Assembly (NCBI RefSeq): GCF_026914265.1
Contig: NC_069136.1
Coordinates: 24,466,201-24,530,200 of the forward strand
Direction: 5' to 3'
Length of the DNA: 64,000 nt
Origin: Mya arenaria
Lineage: Eukaryota; Mollusca; Bivalvia; Myida; Myidae
The notes below the pieces were generated by a model. It did not search any database and had not been told where the DNA came from. It worked only from the letters and a program-made list of their open reading frames with translations. The position numbers were made by a program, and so were the translations under genes. Numbering within the stretch: position 1 is the first letter of the stretch; each line of letters opens with the position of its first letter. This document shows, in pieces, positions 33,819 through 60,669 of the stretch.

Positions 33819-36800
33819 AATGTTGATTTGTATATAATTAATGTATGCATACACGCGAGCTGTTATTGAATTTTGTTAAGAATTGTTATAGTTGTATGCA
33901 TGAAGTATGAAAAAAGGGAGCATGACTTCTGCATTATAGGCATTACTTCATACATTCATGTTCATGATTGGCAGGCGTAACTGATGCCCTGTGAATATTC
34001 CAACATTCTTTAAAAGTGTTGTCTGCTGCATTTCTCATATTTTGTGTTGTCTGCTTCCCTTGATTGATTTTTGATGTTGTGAGAATAGCAATCTGCAGGG
34101 TTTTGGCGCATTTTACGTCTTTTGTTTTAACTGAGATCTGGAGTCATTTCCATAGAGCATTTCTATGTTTGGTATATATTAAATGAATTGTAGGGAGTTA
34201 TTCTTTTAATTGCAATATGTTGTATTGGTTGTGCATTTTGTATTTTTGGACGGTTTGGTAAATTCTGTTTCTTTATCAGTATTTCAAGATAGCAGCTCTT
34301 TTTAAATAACCCTTTGCATGTGTTTTACTGTTTGCATACTAGTTTACAGAAGTAAACAGTTTCATAGTTATCACGGATGTGAGTTGAGAGATACAGAGGT
34401 TGCCAGTGAGAACACTCAGTTCCATAAACTTGTAAGTTTACTGTATGTAGCTGCAGATGTCATGTATGTTTTGTTGTTGTTGTCATATGTTTTACCTTTC
34501 TATTGAATGTCATTTATCTCAATAGTTGTTTGTTAATACGGGCCACTATGCACTTTACGATATTGTATGAGATAAATCTATTCTTGTAACATTTTATCTA
34601 TTATAACTAAATGTGATGTTGCATATTACTTTATACTGTTTATGTTATATTTTTAATAAACAACTTTATCATGCATACAATGCAAACTTATGCATGAAAT
34701 ATATGGACCTAGTACCGATATTTCTAATAAACATTCCTATAAAGATCTACAATGTTAATATTACTTTTAGTAAGTCATTTAAAAAAAGGTTTTCACAGAA
34801 TAGTTTGTAAAACTATGACTATTACCTATTATTATTGGTATGCTTAATTGCTTGGTTATATTTATACATTAACAGTTAATGTTGGTAAAGTTGTTTGTGA
34901 CTGGGGGAATGCCCAGTCTTAAGGTATGACCACAAACGTCCAAAGTGAATGCATGGTTTCTAAAGTCGAAATCGAATATCATTATTCAGTAGAATCAGTG
35001 ATTTAAGCATGTGAATTGTTGTCAGGAAATGTTCATTTAATGAACATATGGTATCCATATAAATTCATTTGATGAAATCAACATTCGCAAATGCAAGGAG
35101 TCGAAATCGGTAATGCAAATTCCTTCACATTTCGGAAGATTAGATGCAGGATGCCTTGAAATGAAATGGGGAGACCATTTTTCGCTTACGTCTTTGTTAG
35201 TGAGTTGTGATTGAGTATTACCTATTATTCTATTAATCTGTAATATGAACATAAAGGCTATAAGTAAGCATTTTTGAAGTGGATCAAGGTAAGCGATGTC
35301 GTAAGTGATGTTGCATATTGTGACACCATGTTTCAAGTTAGAAGCCAATAAGTATACGTACTGAAATAGGTATATCGAGACCAAAAAACAAACATACACA
35401 TTAAACACAGCAGCCAATCAGGAAATTTATCATAATTGTAGTATTTGCAGAGAAAGGACTGTTATGTAATGTACTAGATTCATCATTGTGCAAATAAAAG
35501 GAAACAAATAGACTAAACAGCAACATATACTGGTGAACGCTGAAAGAGGACTGGACGTTATTCCGCCGTATGCAATAACTATTATATTGAAAGAATATCG
35601 ATTGAAGGGAATTATATATTTATGATCAAAGTTTTGTTTAAAACACGTGACGTCCAGCGTTTAAACAAATATATTGATGAACGCTGACCGAGGATTGGAC
35701 TTGACTCTGTTTTATGCAATACCCCTATATGTAATATTGAAAGAATATTTAATAAATATACGTTTACATGATTAAGGTTTGGGTTGACATCCATGTCATT
35801 CATATCCATTGATCCCCAACGTGTATATGACTTTAAGTGACTTGTAGGGCCAAAAGGAGGCGATGTGATCCCGGGACCGGGTACTGGCATGTAAAGGACA
35901 TCCAGGGCTAGCACCGCCCAATCACTTAAATATTGGGTGTAAGCTTGACCAAAGTTGATCCCCAACGTCTAGGACTAAAACAAAATAGCTGTGGTGTGAT
36001 TCCTTGAATCATTCCAAACACCATGCACTACTTAATATACCTGCAAATCGTAATCGAATGCTAATCATTTACATGTTCCAGTTAAGCCCTGTAGATGTTG
36101 TAGTCTGCGTCTGGCGTACAAAGGATCATCAGACCGGCTATATCCGTCATTTTGATAATTTATAAGTTGCGATTTCCTAAACGCACTTTTTTCGATCTAC
36201 ATTATTAATAAATTATTCATAAAATATTAGCATGTCCTTGTAAGTGTAATGGTTACAAACAAAATGATTGCAGTAGGCTTCGTATATTTCACTATTTATG
36301 AAAATATATCAAATCATGTCTGTATCACAGACGGTAATTTATAGATTTAATATTGCTACTTTTCTCTGGTTCATAACATTATCACTTTAATACATGGATT
36401 CAATATAAAGCTTAGCAGATTATTGTCGTAAATTAGAATAATGTTTGTGTCATATATTTGCTACATATTTGGGCACATGAACATAAGCCATTTTACAAAG
36501 GAATTTGTTATCAACTCTGTGACTTTTGTGACGTTTATACAGATTTAAGATTGATTTTATTGGTGTAACGACTGAAAATCGTCGGCGTAGTCGTTGTAGT
36601 GCCAAAAGTGTCACCTATGCCATGACTCAAAACATATCAAGATATCGAAGTTAAACATGGTATGCAAGTTTCGAGAAACAATACGCAGTAGTAAAGAACG
36701 GTCCTAAACTGGCTTTGATAATATGATCGTTTAAAGACAGACGAGCGCTGTTGCTCGGTCCACGGCGCTTTTCATTTATTAGTACAGCCATAGTATACAC

Positions 36801-36845
36801 TATATTCTCGACAAAACCACAGTAAAAAGTAAGAGCCCCACAAGC

Positions 36846-37592
36846 GAGTACCAACGCCCTTGATAATTGTTGGGACTCCTGTCGAAATAAAACGTACGTC
36901 GAATACCCAAATTGTAATGTATAACATTCATACATGTGCATTAATATATTCAATTCCATAAATGATCGATTCGTAATCGTCCGCTATAGAACAAGAAGTC
37001 GTTATTGTTCAAGGATGTTAAGTAATGCTGAATAATTACAGAACAAATATACTTTGTAAAATAAAACAAAAATGATACAGACGAGTACTTATATAAACTT
37101 AAATACATTTATTATATATAACACCAAATGCTTTCATACCATTAGTAAGTGTTCCTTACACCGTTTTACGTGCATATATCGAATAAGTTTGCTGATGAAG
37201 AAGACACACTATAAGACAGACAATATAAAAAACAGTAACACACACCTCCAAAACAATTAAGCAAGTTGTGTTTTATAATTGCGTTAACTTTGCCATACAG
37301 TACAGTGCGGACTCTGGTTAATTCAAAATAAGCTACAACATTAAAAAATAATGGTCACTTTTAAGCAATATTAATAGCAATGGTGTGATAATTACAAAAA
37401 ATGTAGAACGTACAGTGTTAAAAAACTAAAAACTAAAAATGGATGTGTTCCGTGTTCCTTTTTTGCACGTAAACAGTACCAGTAATAATTTATGCGATAC
37501 TGGTTGAGAAATGAAAGGGAAACATCCGATTATAGAAACAGTCAGAGGTGGCATCTCATCCTCCCCGTTAATTATGTTTTAACTATCAAATT
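36846..37592 (-). other. 3' untranslated and flanking region of paralogue A
   Basis: From about 36875 the sequence matches 54145-54813 downstream of paralogue B (shared CGAAATAAAACGTACGTCGA and GCTGAATAATTACAGAAC). Similarity beyond the stop codon marks the end of the gene-duplication unit. No other gene. Confidence 0.6.
37109..37114 (-). promoter_or_regulatory. candidate polyadenylation signal of paralogue A
   Basis: AATAAA on the minus strand about 480 bases after the TGA stop. It is the first exact match I saw; its position is plausible but unproven. Confidence 0.35.
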
Positions 37593-50043
<12,451 letters not shown>

Positions 50044-51539
50044 CTTGGGTCACACCAAATACCTTAGTAGCATTAACACATAATTAATTATTGTTAATTG
50101 ATATAAATTGCATTTGTTTGCAGTAAAATTCACCCCAATATAACAGATTCACAGCTTAATACACAGCTTGAATGTCATCGCAATTGAACCCGGAGATAAA
50201 TTCAACCAATCCCAGTTTTAAGAAATCACTAAAATCTAACTGAAATGCATAACTAATGAATCGTAACTCATACCTTAACTGGATATAAAATATCTTTAAC
50301 AAAGCCAAGCCCTTAAAAGATCAAACATGTCTTCACCCCGGTTCTTCTACATACAATAGGCGAATGCGGCATTCTGTTTATTTGATGATATTTTATTCTC
50401 ATGAATTAAACTTCCGCGTCTCGCGAGGAGTTGATTGGTTCTTGATGGAAGAAAGAGCTGAATGCCAGATTAGTGTTCGATTACCTTTTATAGTTTTAAA
50501 AGGCATTTCCATTGATAAGTGCTTTTGAGTAGATTATAATTATGTATCAACTGCGGTTTGCTAATGTCAATACATTATTAATGAATGAATATTATACTTC
50601 AATAAGAAATCGATGGAAAAAAACGACCTTACAAATTAACTGATTTTAATCAGTTTATAAAATAACATTTGATTAAAAACGATTTAAATAATTTATGATA
50701 GCTTTTGAAGTTATTCGACATACCACTTCCAAGCAGCAATTGTTATTACTTATATACATTAAGCTATCAGTATATCATACAATCGATGGGTCTCACTGTC
50801 AAGAATTTAGCAGTCTAATAGTAAATACATTAATCGAAAATATAGTCTCACTTTTTTGTACGAGTAGAAAATGCCATACGGTAAGTGAACAAATCTTAGC
50901 GACTTATATTTGATACTGTATGTCAATATATGAGGAAATATCGTGTTAATCGAGAATTGAAGTATATATCGCAAAGCCGTTAAACAATATATGTATCGGT
51001 ACGGCTTTGCACTTTTGAGGGGGTCAAAATTGTGTTTACATCATATTCAAGATTTTTTTAGTAAGGGCCTGAACAAATGCATTGTCAAAATGAACAAGGG
51101 GAAATTACATTGCAACTATGTGTTCCAGTGGTAAACATCTTGCAAGGTCAACAACACTACATCAATACTTATCTATGTTTCATGCGTCAATACATACGAA
51201 TTGTTTCAATAGGTTTTTGAGAGTAAGTGTGAACGGGAAAGAAAACAGACGCAATCCAATCGCACCATTCTTCCCTCTCAACTAAAACGATCTTCGATTC
51301 CCACCGTCTGTTTCAATATCAGATCCATCATCAAAAGCCTTCACCATTCAAATCTTAATACTCCCATCATGTTATCACCATCGCACTAAAAACCGTTCAT
51401 AGACACCTGCTTGAATGAAGATGTGATTGATTCCGCATAAAACCGTCGTCCCACAATCCTATATATATATTCTCATCCATCACGGCAACCCCTTTCATCC
51501 ATTTTCTTTACATTCTTATCCAATCCCCGTTCTATAAGA
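50044..51539. other. upstream region of paralogue A
   Basis: Contains the 5' leader of A and presumably its promoter. I see no unambiguous TATA box or response element. AT-rich with chance frames. Confidence 0.4.
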
Positions 51540-52089
51540 AACCATTCACAGCCACCTGCGTGTGAGGAGGAGGATCAGCTCTATTTCTCTTCAACTACCA
51601 TCACCAAGACTGCTAACCAAAGACTCACAATGCGCCACCGTATCGTTAACAGAAACCATAGACATCTAATCAACCCAACACTGACATTTGCATTACAGAA
51701 TACATTCCAACTCCAGATTTTTCAACACAGCACCTGGAAAACGTTACCTCAATCTATCTCATCACAGGACGAATACCCCATATCCCGCCGGGCAAGCGCA
51801 AATGGACAGCCATATCCCCACAAACCATCTCCCTAGGACCTAATATGACCTGGCCTCCAACAAACGGGAAGATCGAATCAAGCCCCTAGTACATCTTCTC
51901 ATCTCCCGCACCATCCAACGTGATGAAGAAAATCTACCCCTCATATCGTAACGTCTTTATGGACATCGCCTCTGACAAAATCGAGTCCCACAGACTTCCT
52001 TCAGCGCGTAGTTCGATCTTACCTGTCCTTGGCCTCGACCCCCTTGACGATGATGTTCTCAAGGGATTGCCGATGCCCCATCGTGTATA
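51540..52089 (+). other. coding-like relic of unknown identity
   Basis: A higher-GC stretch with several adjacent readable segments on +, including PPGKRKWTAISPQ, WPPTNGKIESSP and a last 55-codon frame from ATG 51920 containing SSILPVLGLDPLDDDVLKGL and ending PMPHRV plus stop. It could be the remains of a gene or of a mobile element; I cannot place it in a family. Confidence 0.3.
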
Positions 52090-54144
52090 ACATTTGTTAA
52101 TTGTAATATACACTACATTTGACAATAATTGGATTAATTTGAATTACTATTGGAATATATGAATATTCCATTTTGTCAAGATTATTTAAAAAGGTTTTGT
52201 TTATAATGATTATATAGGAGAATAATGGATCTGTAAGGTGAGGGAGGGGGGGGGGGGCTTGTAATGTGTTGTACGTCTAGTATTAAACAATTGTACGGAT
52301 TCAACTTAAGATCCAAATATACTTACAAGTTGAATGTTTGGCGCTGTATATTCATTATTAATACGATTAGTCCAGAACTTGACGTTGCCAAAAAGTTCAT
52401 AAATACAATTTCAATTCAGATGAAATTTTCATAGGTAAACACTGTATTGAAGGTGTATAATCTGTTTCTGGAAGGTAAATACTTTTTCAACAATCGCCTC
52501 CCTTAGTCGTCACTCAGGTATCTTTCAATAATTGAGACCTATGCATCGCTCTAATTCGCTATACGCAAAATAGTTACACGCTTCTCAGCTATCATTTTCT
52601 ACATTACTGTCAGTTGTAATCGCTGTTTGTGTAAGCAAATGTTTTAGTTGTATTAAATACAACCGTTGTATTCATTTAATCTCAAAATTTATTTATAAAT
52701 CGCAAATTGTAAGAATGCGCTTGAAAGTTGAAACAATCTTTCCCTTCCCTGACTGAATTGACTTGATTCTATGTATCGACGCTTATTTGGTTATTTTACA
52801 GGTATAATTGCCTATATTGGGTCTTATTTCTAAATCCGGCCATGACTTTTAAAATCGTGAATGAATGCTGAGGGGTGTATTTGTATACCAGTAATAGCCT
52901 ATATTGATTGCCTAAAATAGTTTACTCAACTGCTCTTTACAAAAGGCTAAATGAGTTTGATTGAATATTAAGATATATTCGCATTATTTTGTTAACATTT
53001 CAAATACACACGGAAATATCTGGACTAGGGCGGATGAAGTGAGGGTTTTTCTTAATACCGGATAATATATATAATTACGGTATAAAAAACACTGTTTTGA
53101 TCAAAGTGGGGTCTCAAAATATATGTTTTATATTTGCTTTTTGCGTGGCTTCCTTTGTGAGTGTATGGATTGTTTCCCTTTGATTTAATTAAGCAATATA
53201 TTTGTCCTTCAAGTAGTCTTTAGGTTCAACCTTTACTCAAAGGGCTTACTTATTTTTTCTCCTTTAACAAACAACAACAACAACAAACAACAAATATCGT
53301 TATTACACTCAGGTCATACATACATGACAACATGAGGACAAATAAGTTTAGTCAGCAGTGTCAATAAAAGCTTAATTATACTAATACGAAGAAGGGAGGC
53401 TTTGTCTCGAGTGGCGGAAATAAAATGGTTTTGTATTTTTTTCATGGTCGTTCATGTATCGAATATATATCTTATCATGGAAAAAAGGGAGACAGTTATT
53501 TTAAATATCTTTACAAAATATGAGGGATAAAAGGGATATTCAATATAGTGCATTTTTACCCCAATCATTAAAAAGATAATAGACAACCCAACCAATGACA
53601 TTGCAAGCGTACAAGTTATTATGATAAACAGATGGGACCTTTATCATGTATACGAATTATGGAATACATTCAAAAAGATAAATGATTGTAACTACTTGTC
53701 TGTAATATGATAATTTAAGAATCATTTAAAGGTTTTAATTCTATTATTTTACTCACTACCCTTTTTTAAATTTCTCTCCAACAATGGCAATTGTAAAAAT
53801 TTAGGAATGTAAATTTAATGTAACTAGTTGATATATCGTTTATATCAACTCAAAAACAACGGGGAAAAGAACCTCATGCGCGCGTTTTAGGAATTTGCAA
53901 TTTTCGGCTTGCCCCGACCAAAAGCTAATTCAAGTTTTTCGAAGACTGAGTGACCATGCCAGTTATTCAACAGTCCAATCTGTATAAAAGGTTCAAGACA
54001 CATAGGTCTAACATGTCTTTGGTTAATTATACTGGTGGAGGCTCTTCTATGGTTGAACCCCGCAGCTATTGAAAAAATCCTGGAGCGGGAAAGCGCAATG
54101 TTAAAATAACAACAAGAACATAAAAACAACACCTGGCTTTTTTT
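52090..54144. other. intergenic between paralogues A and B
   Basis: AT-rich, with a G-run at 52244-52257 and a CAA/ACAAAC run at 53268-53293. The 103-codon minus frame at 53887-54198 has no recognisable motif and runs into the B flank. No gene supported. Confidence 0.45.
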
Positions 54145-54813
54145 CCTATCGAAATAAAACGTACGTCGAATACCCAAATGGTAATGTATAACATTCAAAC
54201 ATGTGCATTGATGTAATTCAATACATGAGCGATTCGTAATATTCCGCTATGGAACAGGAAGTCGGTATTTTTTTTATTGATGTCAAGTTATGCTGAATAA
54301 TTACAGAACAAATATACTTTGCATAGTAAATAAAAAAGGATACAAACATAAATATATTTAAACATAGTTCATATATTCATTAACAGCAAACGCTTACATA
54401 GTAAGTGTTCCTTTCATCGTTTTACATGTATATATTGAATAAGTTTGCTGATGAAGAAGACACACAATAAGAGAGACAAGACAGTAACAGTAACACACAA
54501 CGAAAAACCAATAGCTAAGAATTTTTGTTTATATGCATTAAAATTGCCATACAGCGGACTCTGGTGATTTCAAATTAATCAACAGAATATCACTGGTGTG
54601 ATAATCACAATAAAAAAGAGTAAAACCTTGTAAATATTGTTTGTTATTTTCGCAAAAGCGTAAATATGGATGTCTTCCGTGTTTCTGTTTCGCGTGTGAA
54701 ACGCACCAAGAACATTTTATGCGATACTGGTTGAAAGGGAAAACATTCGATTATAGAAACATTCAGAGGTGGCATCTAATCTTCCGCGTTACTTGTGCTT
54801 GAAATACCCAAGT
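54145..54813 (-). other. 3' untranslated and flanking region of paralogue B
   Basis: Matches 36875-37592 downstream of A (see there). It defines the right-hand unit of the tandem gene duplication. Confidence 0.6.
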
Positions 54814-55711
54814 TCATACACCACACAGTGACCGTAGCCTATCCAAGGCCCGATCGCCATACTTGATGGCTTCATCCGATTCCCTCCACTCGTACAAAAG
54901 ATGAAGAACTAAATTGTCCTGTCCATATTCCTTTCTGCATCTGTCAACAGCCTTTTTATCCAAATTCAGGTCCACTGCCAAATCATTAGCAGATTTGCTA
55001 GTTGTTGACGATATTTCCGAAAGAGCGGTGTCCGTCATCACCTCTGTAAAATGGAAAGTACAACCTTTTATTTTTTACTTAGTAAAATATGTGAACGAAA
55101 CGGATTGCTTTTAAGGAAAAAATGCAAACACATAATGGACACTCAACGTAAATTATCAAAATGTTAATCAATTTAGTTACGGTGAGCAGTAGAACGATTA
55201 GAAGGTACGTGGCGAAATTGACACATAACCCGAGCCGTACCTTTCTGGAACTGTACAAATGCACTGCATTTATTATGTAAATCATGGAGGCTGTGATGGT
55301 CAAGCATATCTAAAATGTGATGAACCTGGAAAACGATACGTGTGTAACATGCAGCTTTGCAGAAGAGCAAGATTAACAGAGGAACAGTCAATCATCTAAC
55401 AAAATAAACGATATTTCGCTCAAGAAAACATGCTTACAACATTCTGTCCTTACTGAGTTTACTTTATTCAACAACTTGCTTTCAAAAAAAGTTAACCTTA
55501 TCGTCGTTTTTCGAAGTTGCCTTCATCCAATCACACAGAGTAACTCTGCACACAGAAGGTGCATCGTTGTCGTCTTCAACTTTTCTCTTTGCAACCCGGA
55601 TTAAGGACTCCAATTCACGTTTATTACCCACAATTCTAAGGAGGACATCCTTCCAAGAGTGTTCATCATTTTCACAAACTTGTCGGCTCAGAAAACCAGC
55701 CAGGGTGGTGA
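54814..55711 (-). other. paralogue B: death-domain exons
   Basis: Counterparts of A exons 16-18, with the same lengths (215, 85 and 230). The final domain reads SANDLAVDLNLDKKAVDRC, then LVLHLLYEWRE and ALDRLRSLCGV. In the first domain TTLAGFLSR replaces TALAGFLSR. Lengths and helix patterns are conserved, consistent with selection on both copies. Confidence 0.7.
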
Positions 55712-58700
55712 CTTCAATTCCATTTGAATATTTATTTCAACATCTAAAAGTTAGCCATTTGCGATATTCATGGCAGTCATATCTTTGTTTATGCCGAATG
55801 GTCGCTATCTAGCAAGTGCCATCAAATGACAGGTAACTTTTATCCACTAAAGACAATATAGCGTATATGTTCAGTTCAGGAAATGAACGTTACTGCTATT
55901 GCTGCTGTTCATACTGCTGCACTGTATTTTGTATATTTCAACGAAAATCCAGTGCGTGTATATGTACAACAGACATAAACAGCTTATAATGAAATATCTG
56001 TCTTTTGTAGCACCTGAGGGTAACATTTAGAAATGACTTGTTTTACACTAGCTGTTCGCTTTTAAATTGATAAAATTACACATGAGATACGACTTACGAT
56101 AGTACGGAAATCGAACGCGTGTCCCTTGAAATATCGTCTTTTGTCTCTCAATCTAAAACCCAGAAATCGACAGCAGCTATACCAGTAAGTATTTTTTGTT
56201 TAAATCTTAAGCAGATGTAAACATAGTACAAGTGTTGTTGGCTCAATAATATGTTACTTCTTTTAAAAACAGTATAAGGAGTATAAATGAAGTAAAGTAT
56301 GCTACACATTCTTAAAAGTACATAAATAAAATACCTTTGGAAGTGTGACAATCAAATCAAATTGTTCGTCTGGAAACTCTGTCCCATTATCGACTGTCAG
56401 ACGAACGATCCCTCGATATTCCTGGAGTTCCCTTTGCTTGTACATGTCGATCACGTGTAACTGCAGAGGTTCTTTTATCTCGTTCATATAGGTGAAGTAT
56501 GTTATCTTGACCTGAGTTAAAAAATCATTTCTGTACGACCATTATATTTTAAACACGTTATTATGCTAATCCTTACCAGCAATTTCAAAACCTTAAGCAT
56601 CACGAAAAGTTTAAGCAAGGGCCTTTAAACAGCCAAAACAAGTAGAAACAACATTAAACCTTTATTCCAAATTACACGTGGTGATTAACTTTTTGTTTTT
56701 CTTAGCAAAGCAAATGGTTAAGACATACAGACCATCCCTTTCTTTCCTGACGATGTAGCAATGTTTCCAGCGCAGGTCAGTATCAACCTTTGTCCGTCTC
56801 TTAGCAGAAACTGCTTGGTTACATCAGGACCTATTAAGTGAAATGTATTTTTATTTGTTGTTCGGTACGTTCATTTTTAACTCAGATAAATGTTACCCAC
56901 ACCGTCTTTATTCGTTTGTTTAATACTATTACGTGATGATAGATGAAGAAAGCGAGGCTGACATGTTATATTTCAAGGCACATAATTTTAAAGCTTGCAC
57001 GAATATCACAGATTTGATAAAAAACAATAACACAACAGATCCGGCGTGGGATAAGCGATAAAATGTAATTCAACAAAATTCAGAATATTGCAGTTAACAC
57101 TTGCATGAAATACGTACCACAACTGTACCCATCATTCCTCATTTGATCAATGAAACTCTTCACAAGTTTACTGCCTGCGACCATAACTAACGCTTTTTGG
57201 GGATTAACTACATGCTGCCGTACAATCATTCTCACCGGGGTCTTAAACATTTGTTCATGGCAGGATTGAGCTACCTTTAGAGCAGTTTCCTTAGGTATGT
57301 TTGCAGGCATTTCAAGTTCAAATAAACTGAAAAAAAATGTAAAATTGAAATGTTGACTTAATAATATAAACGGCATTCGTATCACTGCATTGGCCTCTGT
57401 GGTATACTTGGAAGCGGTGGCACAGTGTGTTTTAAAACCGGTATACAGTTGGTTTAATATATAATTGTATAAGAACCAATCAGACAAGAACATACCTGAA
57501 TCTATCCTTGAAGGCAGGCAGAGTAACGGATACCACATCTTTGGTCCCCTTGTACTCCATGTCCGCAAATTTCCATATTTTCTCTCTTGTTGTTAACATA
57601 TGGTACATTTTTCCACGTGAACTACGCCCTCATACAATTATTAAATGCCGTTTAAATACCTTTTCATAATTACAGTTAATTAGGCAAAGACGTCAAAATA
57701 TAAAACTGTAACCCTGTTTACAAGCACAATATTCAAAGCCTTACATTGGCTTAACGAGGAACACACAGCATTACAAATCAACAAAGCCAAATTTGACTAC
57801 CTTGCTTTCAACAAGGCAATTTAGCCAGAACTTGCATTGCGAACATGAAAATCACAATCATTTCATTAACTCATAATCAATTTATATCTAATCGCGTTTA
57901 GAAGTGCTAACATTATCGCCATTCTGATCATCTATGGCCATTTCGCATATACTGTGCACATTATTCAACATGCTCATGTAGTGAACTTCTATCAAAACGA
58001 AATTGGCTATACCTGTAGTTGGGGTCTTGTGTGCTATGTCAACCTCAATGTCTTTTGTAGGCGCTCGTTGACAGTCGAGTGATATCATAGAGCTAGTCGA
58101 CATGACATTTTCCCAAACACGGTCGTCTTTCGCATTCTGGGCTATCGTTTCGGGCGATATAAGATTGACCTTAATAAGATCAATTGTATAAACTGTACAT
58201 AACAAAACAGCTTTTAAGAACGCGTTTGAAATATGCCATTTTATGAACACATTATAAAGTCATTGTCGGTGTTTCAGATATTATTAACAAAGTAGTTGCA
58301 TAAGATATGCAACAATCATAATATCATAATATACTAACAACCAGCCGAACTTCAGTCCTTGATGGAAAGGCGTCTCTTGGCATAAACAGTTTGACATTCT
58401 TGTTGGTAATGGAATTGAAATTCAGTCCAGGTTTGTCGACAATCACAGTCTGACCACGTGGTCTTGCAATAACCATGATCTTTATATTCTCAAACTCGCT
58501 TAACTCAATGCCGACGAGGTTGCTGACTGGAATATTTCTCTGAAGAGTAATAAACTTAATATGTGCATTTTCTTCAAGCAATACACCCTTAATTCATTTC
58601 ATGTACCGGGTTCTGAGTCGTCTGTCCTTTACCTCCAGGGTTTATATTTGAATATTCGATTACTGTAATTTTCATTTATTTTTGAGCAAATTGTCTTTGC

Positions 58701-60604
58701 CGAGCGTACTTAATACTAACTAGGAATTTAAGCTCACATACCAAACGCACAGTCTTATGTCAATAACACCTTATATTTACTTAAAATCTCTTATTGACAA
58801 AAGTTAGTTCAGAATACACTAGCTTGTGCATTTGAAAAAAACAACAGCCAGTATTTATGATACTTGTTATTTTTAAATAACACCTGGGAAACTGCAGTAT
58901 CAGTGCAACCTTATTTTCCGACATTGTCCGAGTTGGGCTAACGACCCCGGCTGTTTCCCAGTCGCTTCCGTTCACAGAAACCTTCAGGACCAGCTCGTCA
59001 CTGGAACTGTTGACTGGGCAGTGCGGGATGTATACTCGTGATGGACACTGTTGAGTGAAGATAAATTGAGAGAACATATCTCCTACTTTAATTGTCTGTA
59101 ACACCTTAAATAAATGGTGTTTGTGCTTCAACCAAGCTGCAGTAGTGTCTTAAATTATTAGGCAACAGCTGCAAGAGATATTGTTTGTGTGGGATTCGGT
59201 TGATACCAGATCGATTTGTATATGAATGAAATGTTAATGTCTCTTATGAATGTAAAGAAAGACCTCGTCAATTAGGCAAATATCAGCTACTTTAATTAAT
59301 CATTTAATCAAAAATCCAGTCTGCATACCAAATACACAAAACTGTTAAAAATCATATAAAAATGTATTTTCCTTTTGATAAATGTGTAACCACTTTTCCA
59401 TATTATTTCTTCCCTATAATAGGTACAACCCACAGCCTGGTTATTTAGTATAATATTGTATAGGCTTATATCACATGTATGCAAGCGCTAAGTGTACCAA
59501 TAAACTTGTAATCTTGTAAACAAACCTCTGATTTTACTAGTCCTTTCTTTGACTCAATATTGATAATCGAGCTAACCGGTTTTTCACCGTCGTCAAGAAT
59601 CTCAATAACGTCATCAAGCTCGTCACTAGCGTTACATTCCACATCTTCTCTCGCGATATTTCCCGGAGGCGCTGCTACCATACAACATACGCCAGAATGA
59701 AACGCCTTCTTTCCTCCAACTTCGTCGCAAGGGCGGTTGTATCTGAGAAAAAATGCATTATAAAGCATTCAATTATAACGTTTCATTACAATATGCGATG
59801 CATATAACTCTTCAAAGAAGATCAATTACTCTCCCTGAACACTTACACAATGGTCTGCCACTTATTCGACTATTTTCTCCCTTTTTTCCCTTCTCATCCG
59901 TTTTACTGACATAATGTTTAGAACATTTTCAATTAAAATAGCTTATATACCTTTTTTGGCATTTTGTACGTTTTATCTCTTCATCTTCTCAGAGCCGCTG
60001 CTTGTTTATCAGTATTACAAACTTACACAATTGGCTCCCAATTGTTGGGGTCCTTTCTCTTGGCCCGTGCCTCTTCCTCCTTTCTACGCCGTTCCATCTC
60101 TCTCGCCTCAGCTTCTTGCATTTGTCGTTCCATTTCCCGTTTGAATTTCTCCTCATCTAGCTTCTTCTGCCTTTCTCTCTGTCGTTCTCCAGCTTCTCTT
60201 TTTAAACGTTCTTCTTCCTCTCTCTAGAAGTATTAGTTTTGTTTAAATACATGTTAGTTATGCGGTTTCTTAGCTTGGTTCTTCCCATCAAAATTTATAA
60301 CAATATGAGTGAATCTGGCACTGAACTGACAATAAAAGAAACTATCAACCTTTATTCTCTCTTCTTCTTCTCGTCGCTGTCGCTCTTCCTCTTCTATCTT
60401 TTGCCTTTCTTCCATTTCTCGTCTTTTCCGCTCGTCTTCTTCGCGCTAAATACAGGATAAAACTTTGTTTCTGGTTTGAGTCATATATATATAAATTATA
60501 GCTAGCCGGTTTTTCACCGTCGTCAAGAATCTCAATAACGTCATCAAGCTCGTCACTAGTGTTACATTCCACATCTTCTCTCGCGATATTTCCCGGAGGC
60601 GCTG

Positions 60605-60669
<65 letters not shown>

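Larger units (their letters stand above)
32713..36845 (+). repeat. HES-containing duplication block 2
   Basis: Counterpart of 24099-29095. Joins: 33116/33117 (fusing the far upstream region directly to the middle of HES exon 3) and about 33977-34650, a 0.65-kb segment with no match in block 1. Similarity ends at AAGAGCCCCACAAGCG, just before the 3' flank of paralogue A. No intact gene lies in it. Confidence 0.85.

Noticed and set aside
51540-52089. A functional gene
   Set aside because: Open segments lie in more than one frame with no start, splice or family support; listed only as a relic of unknown origin.
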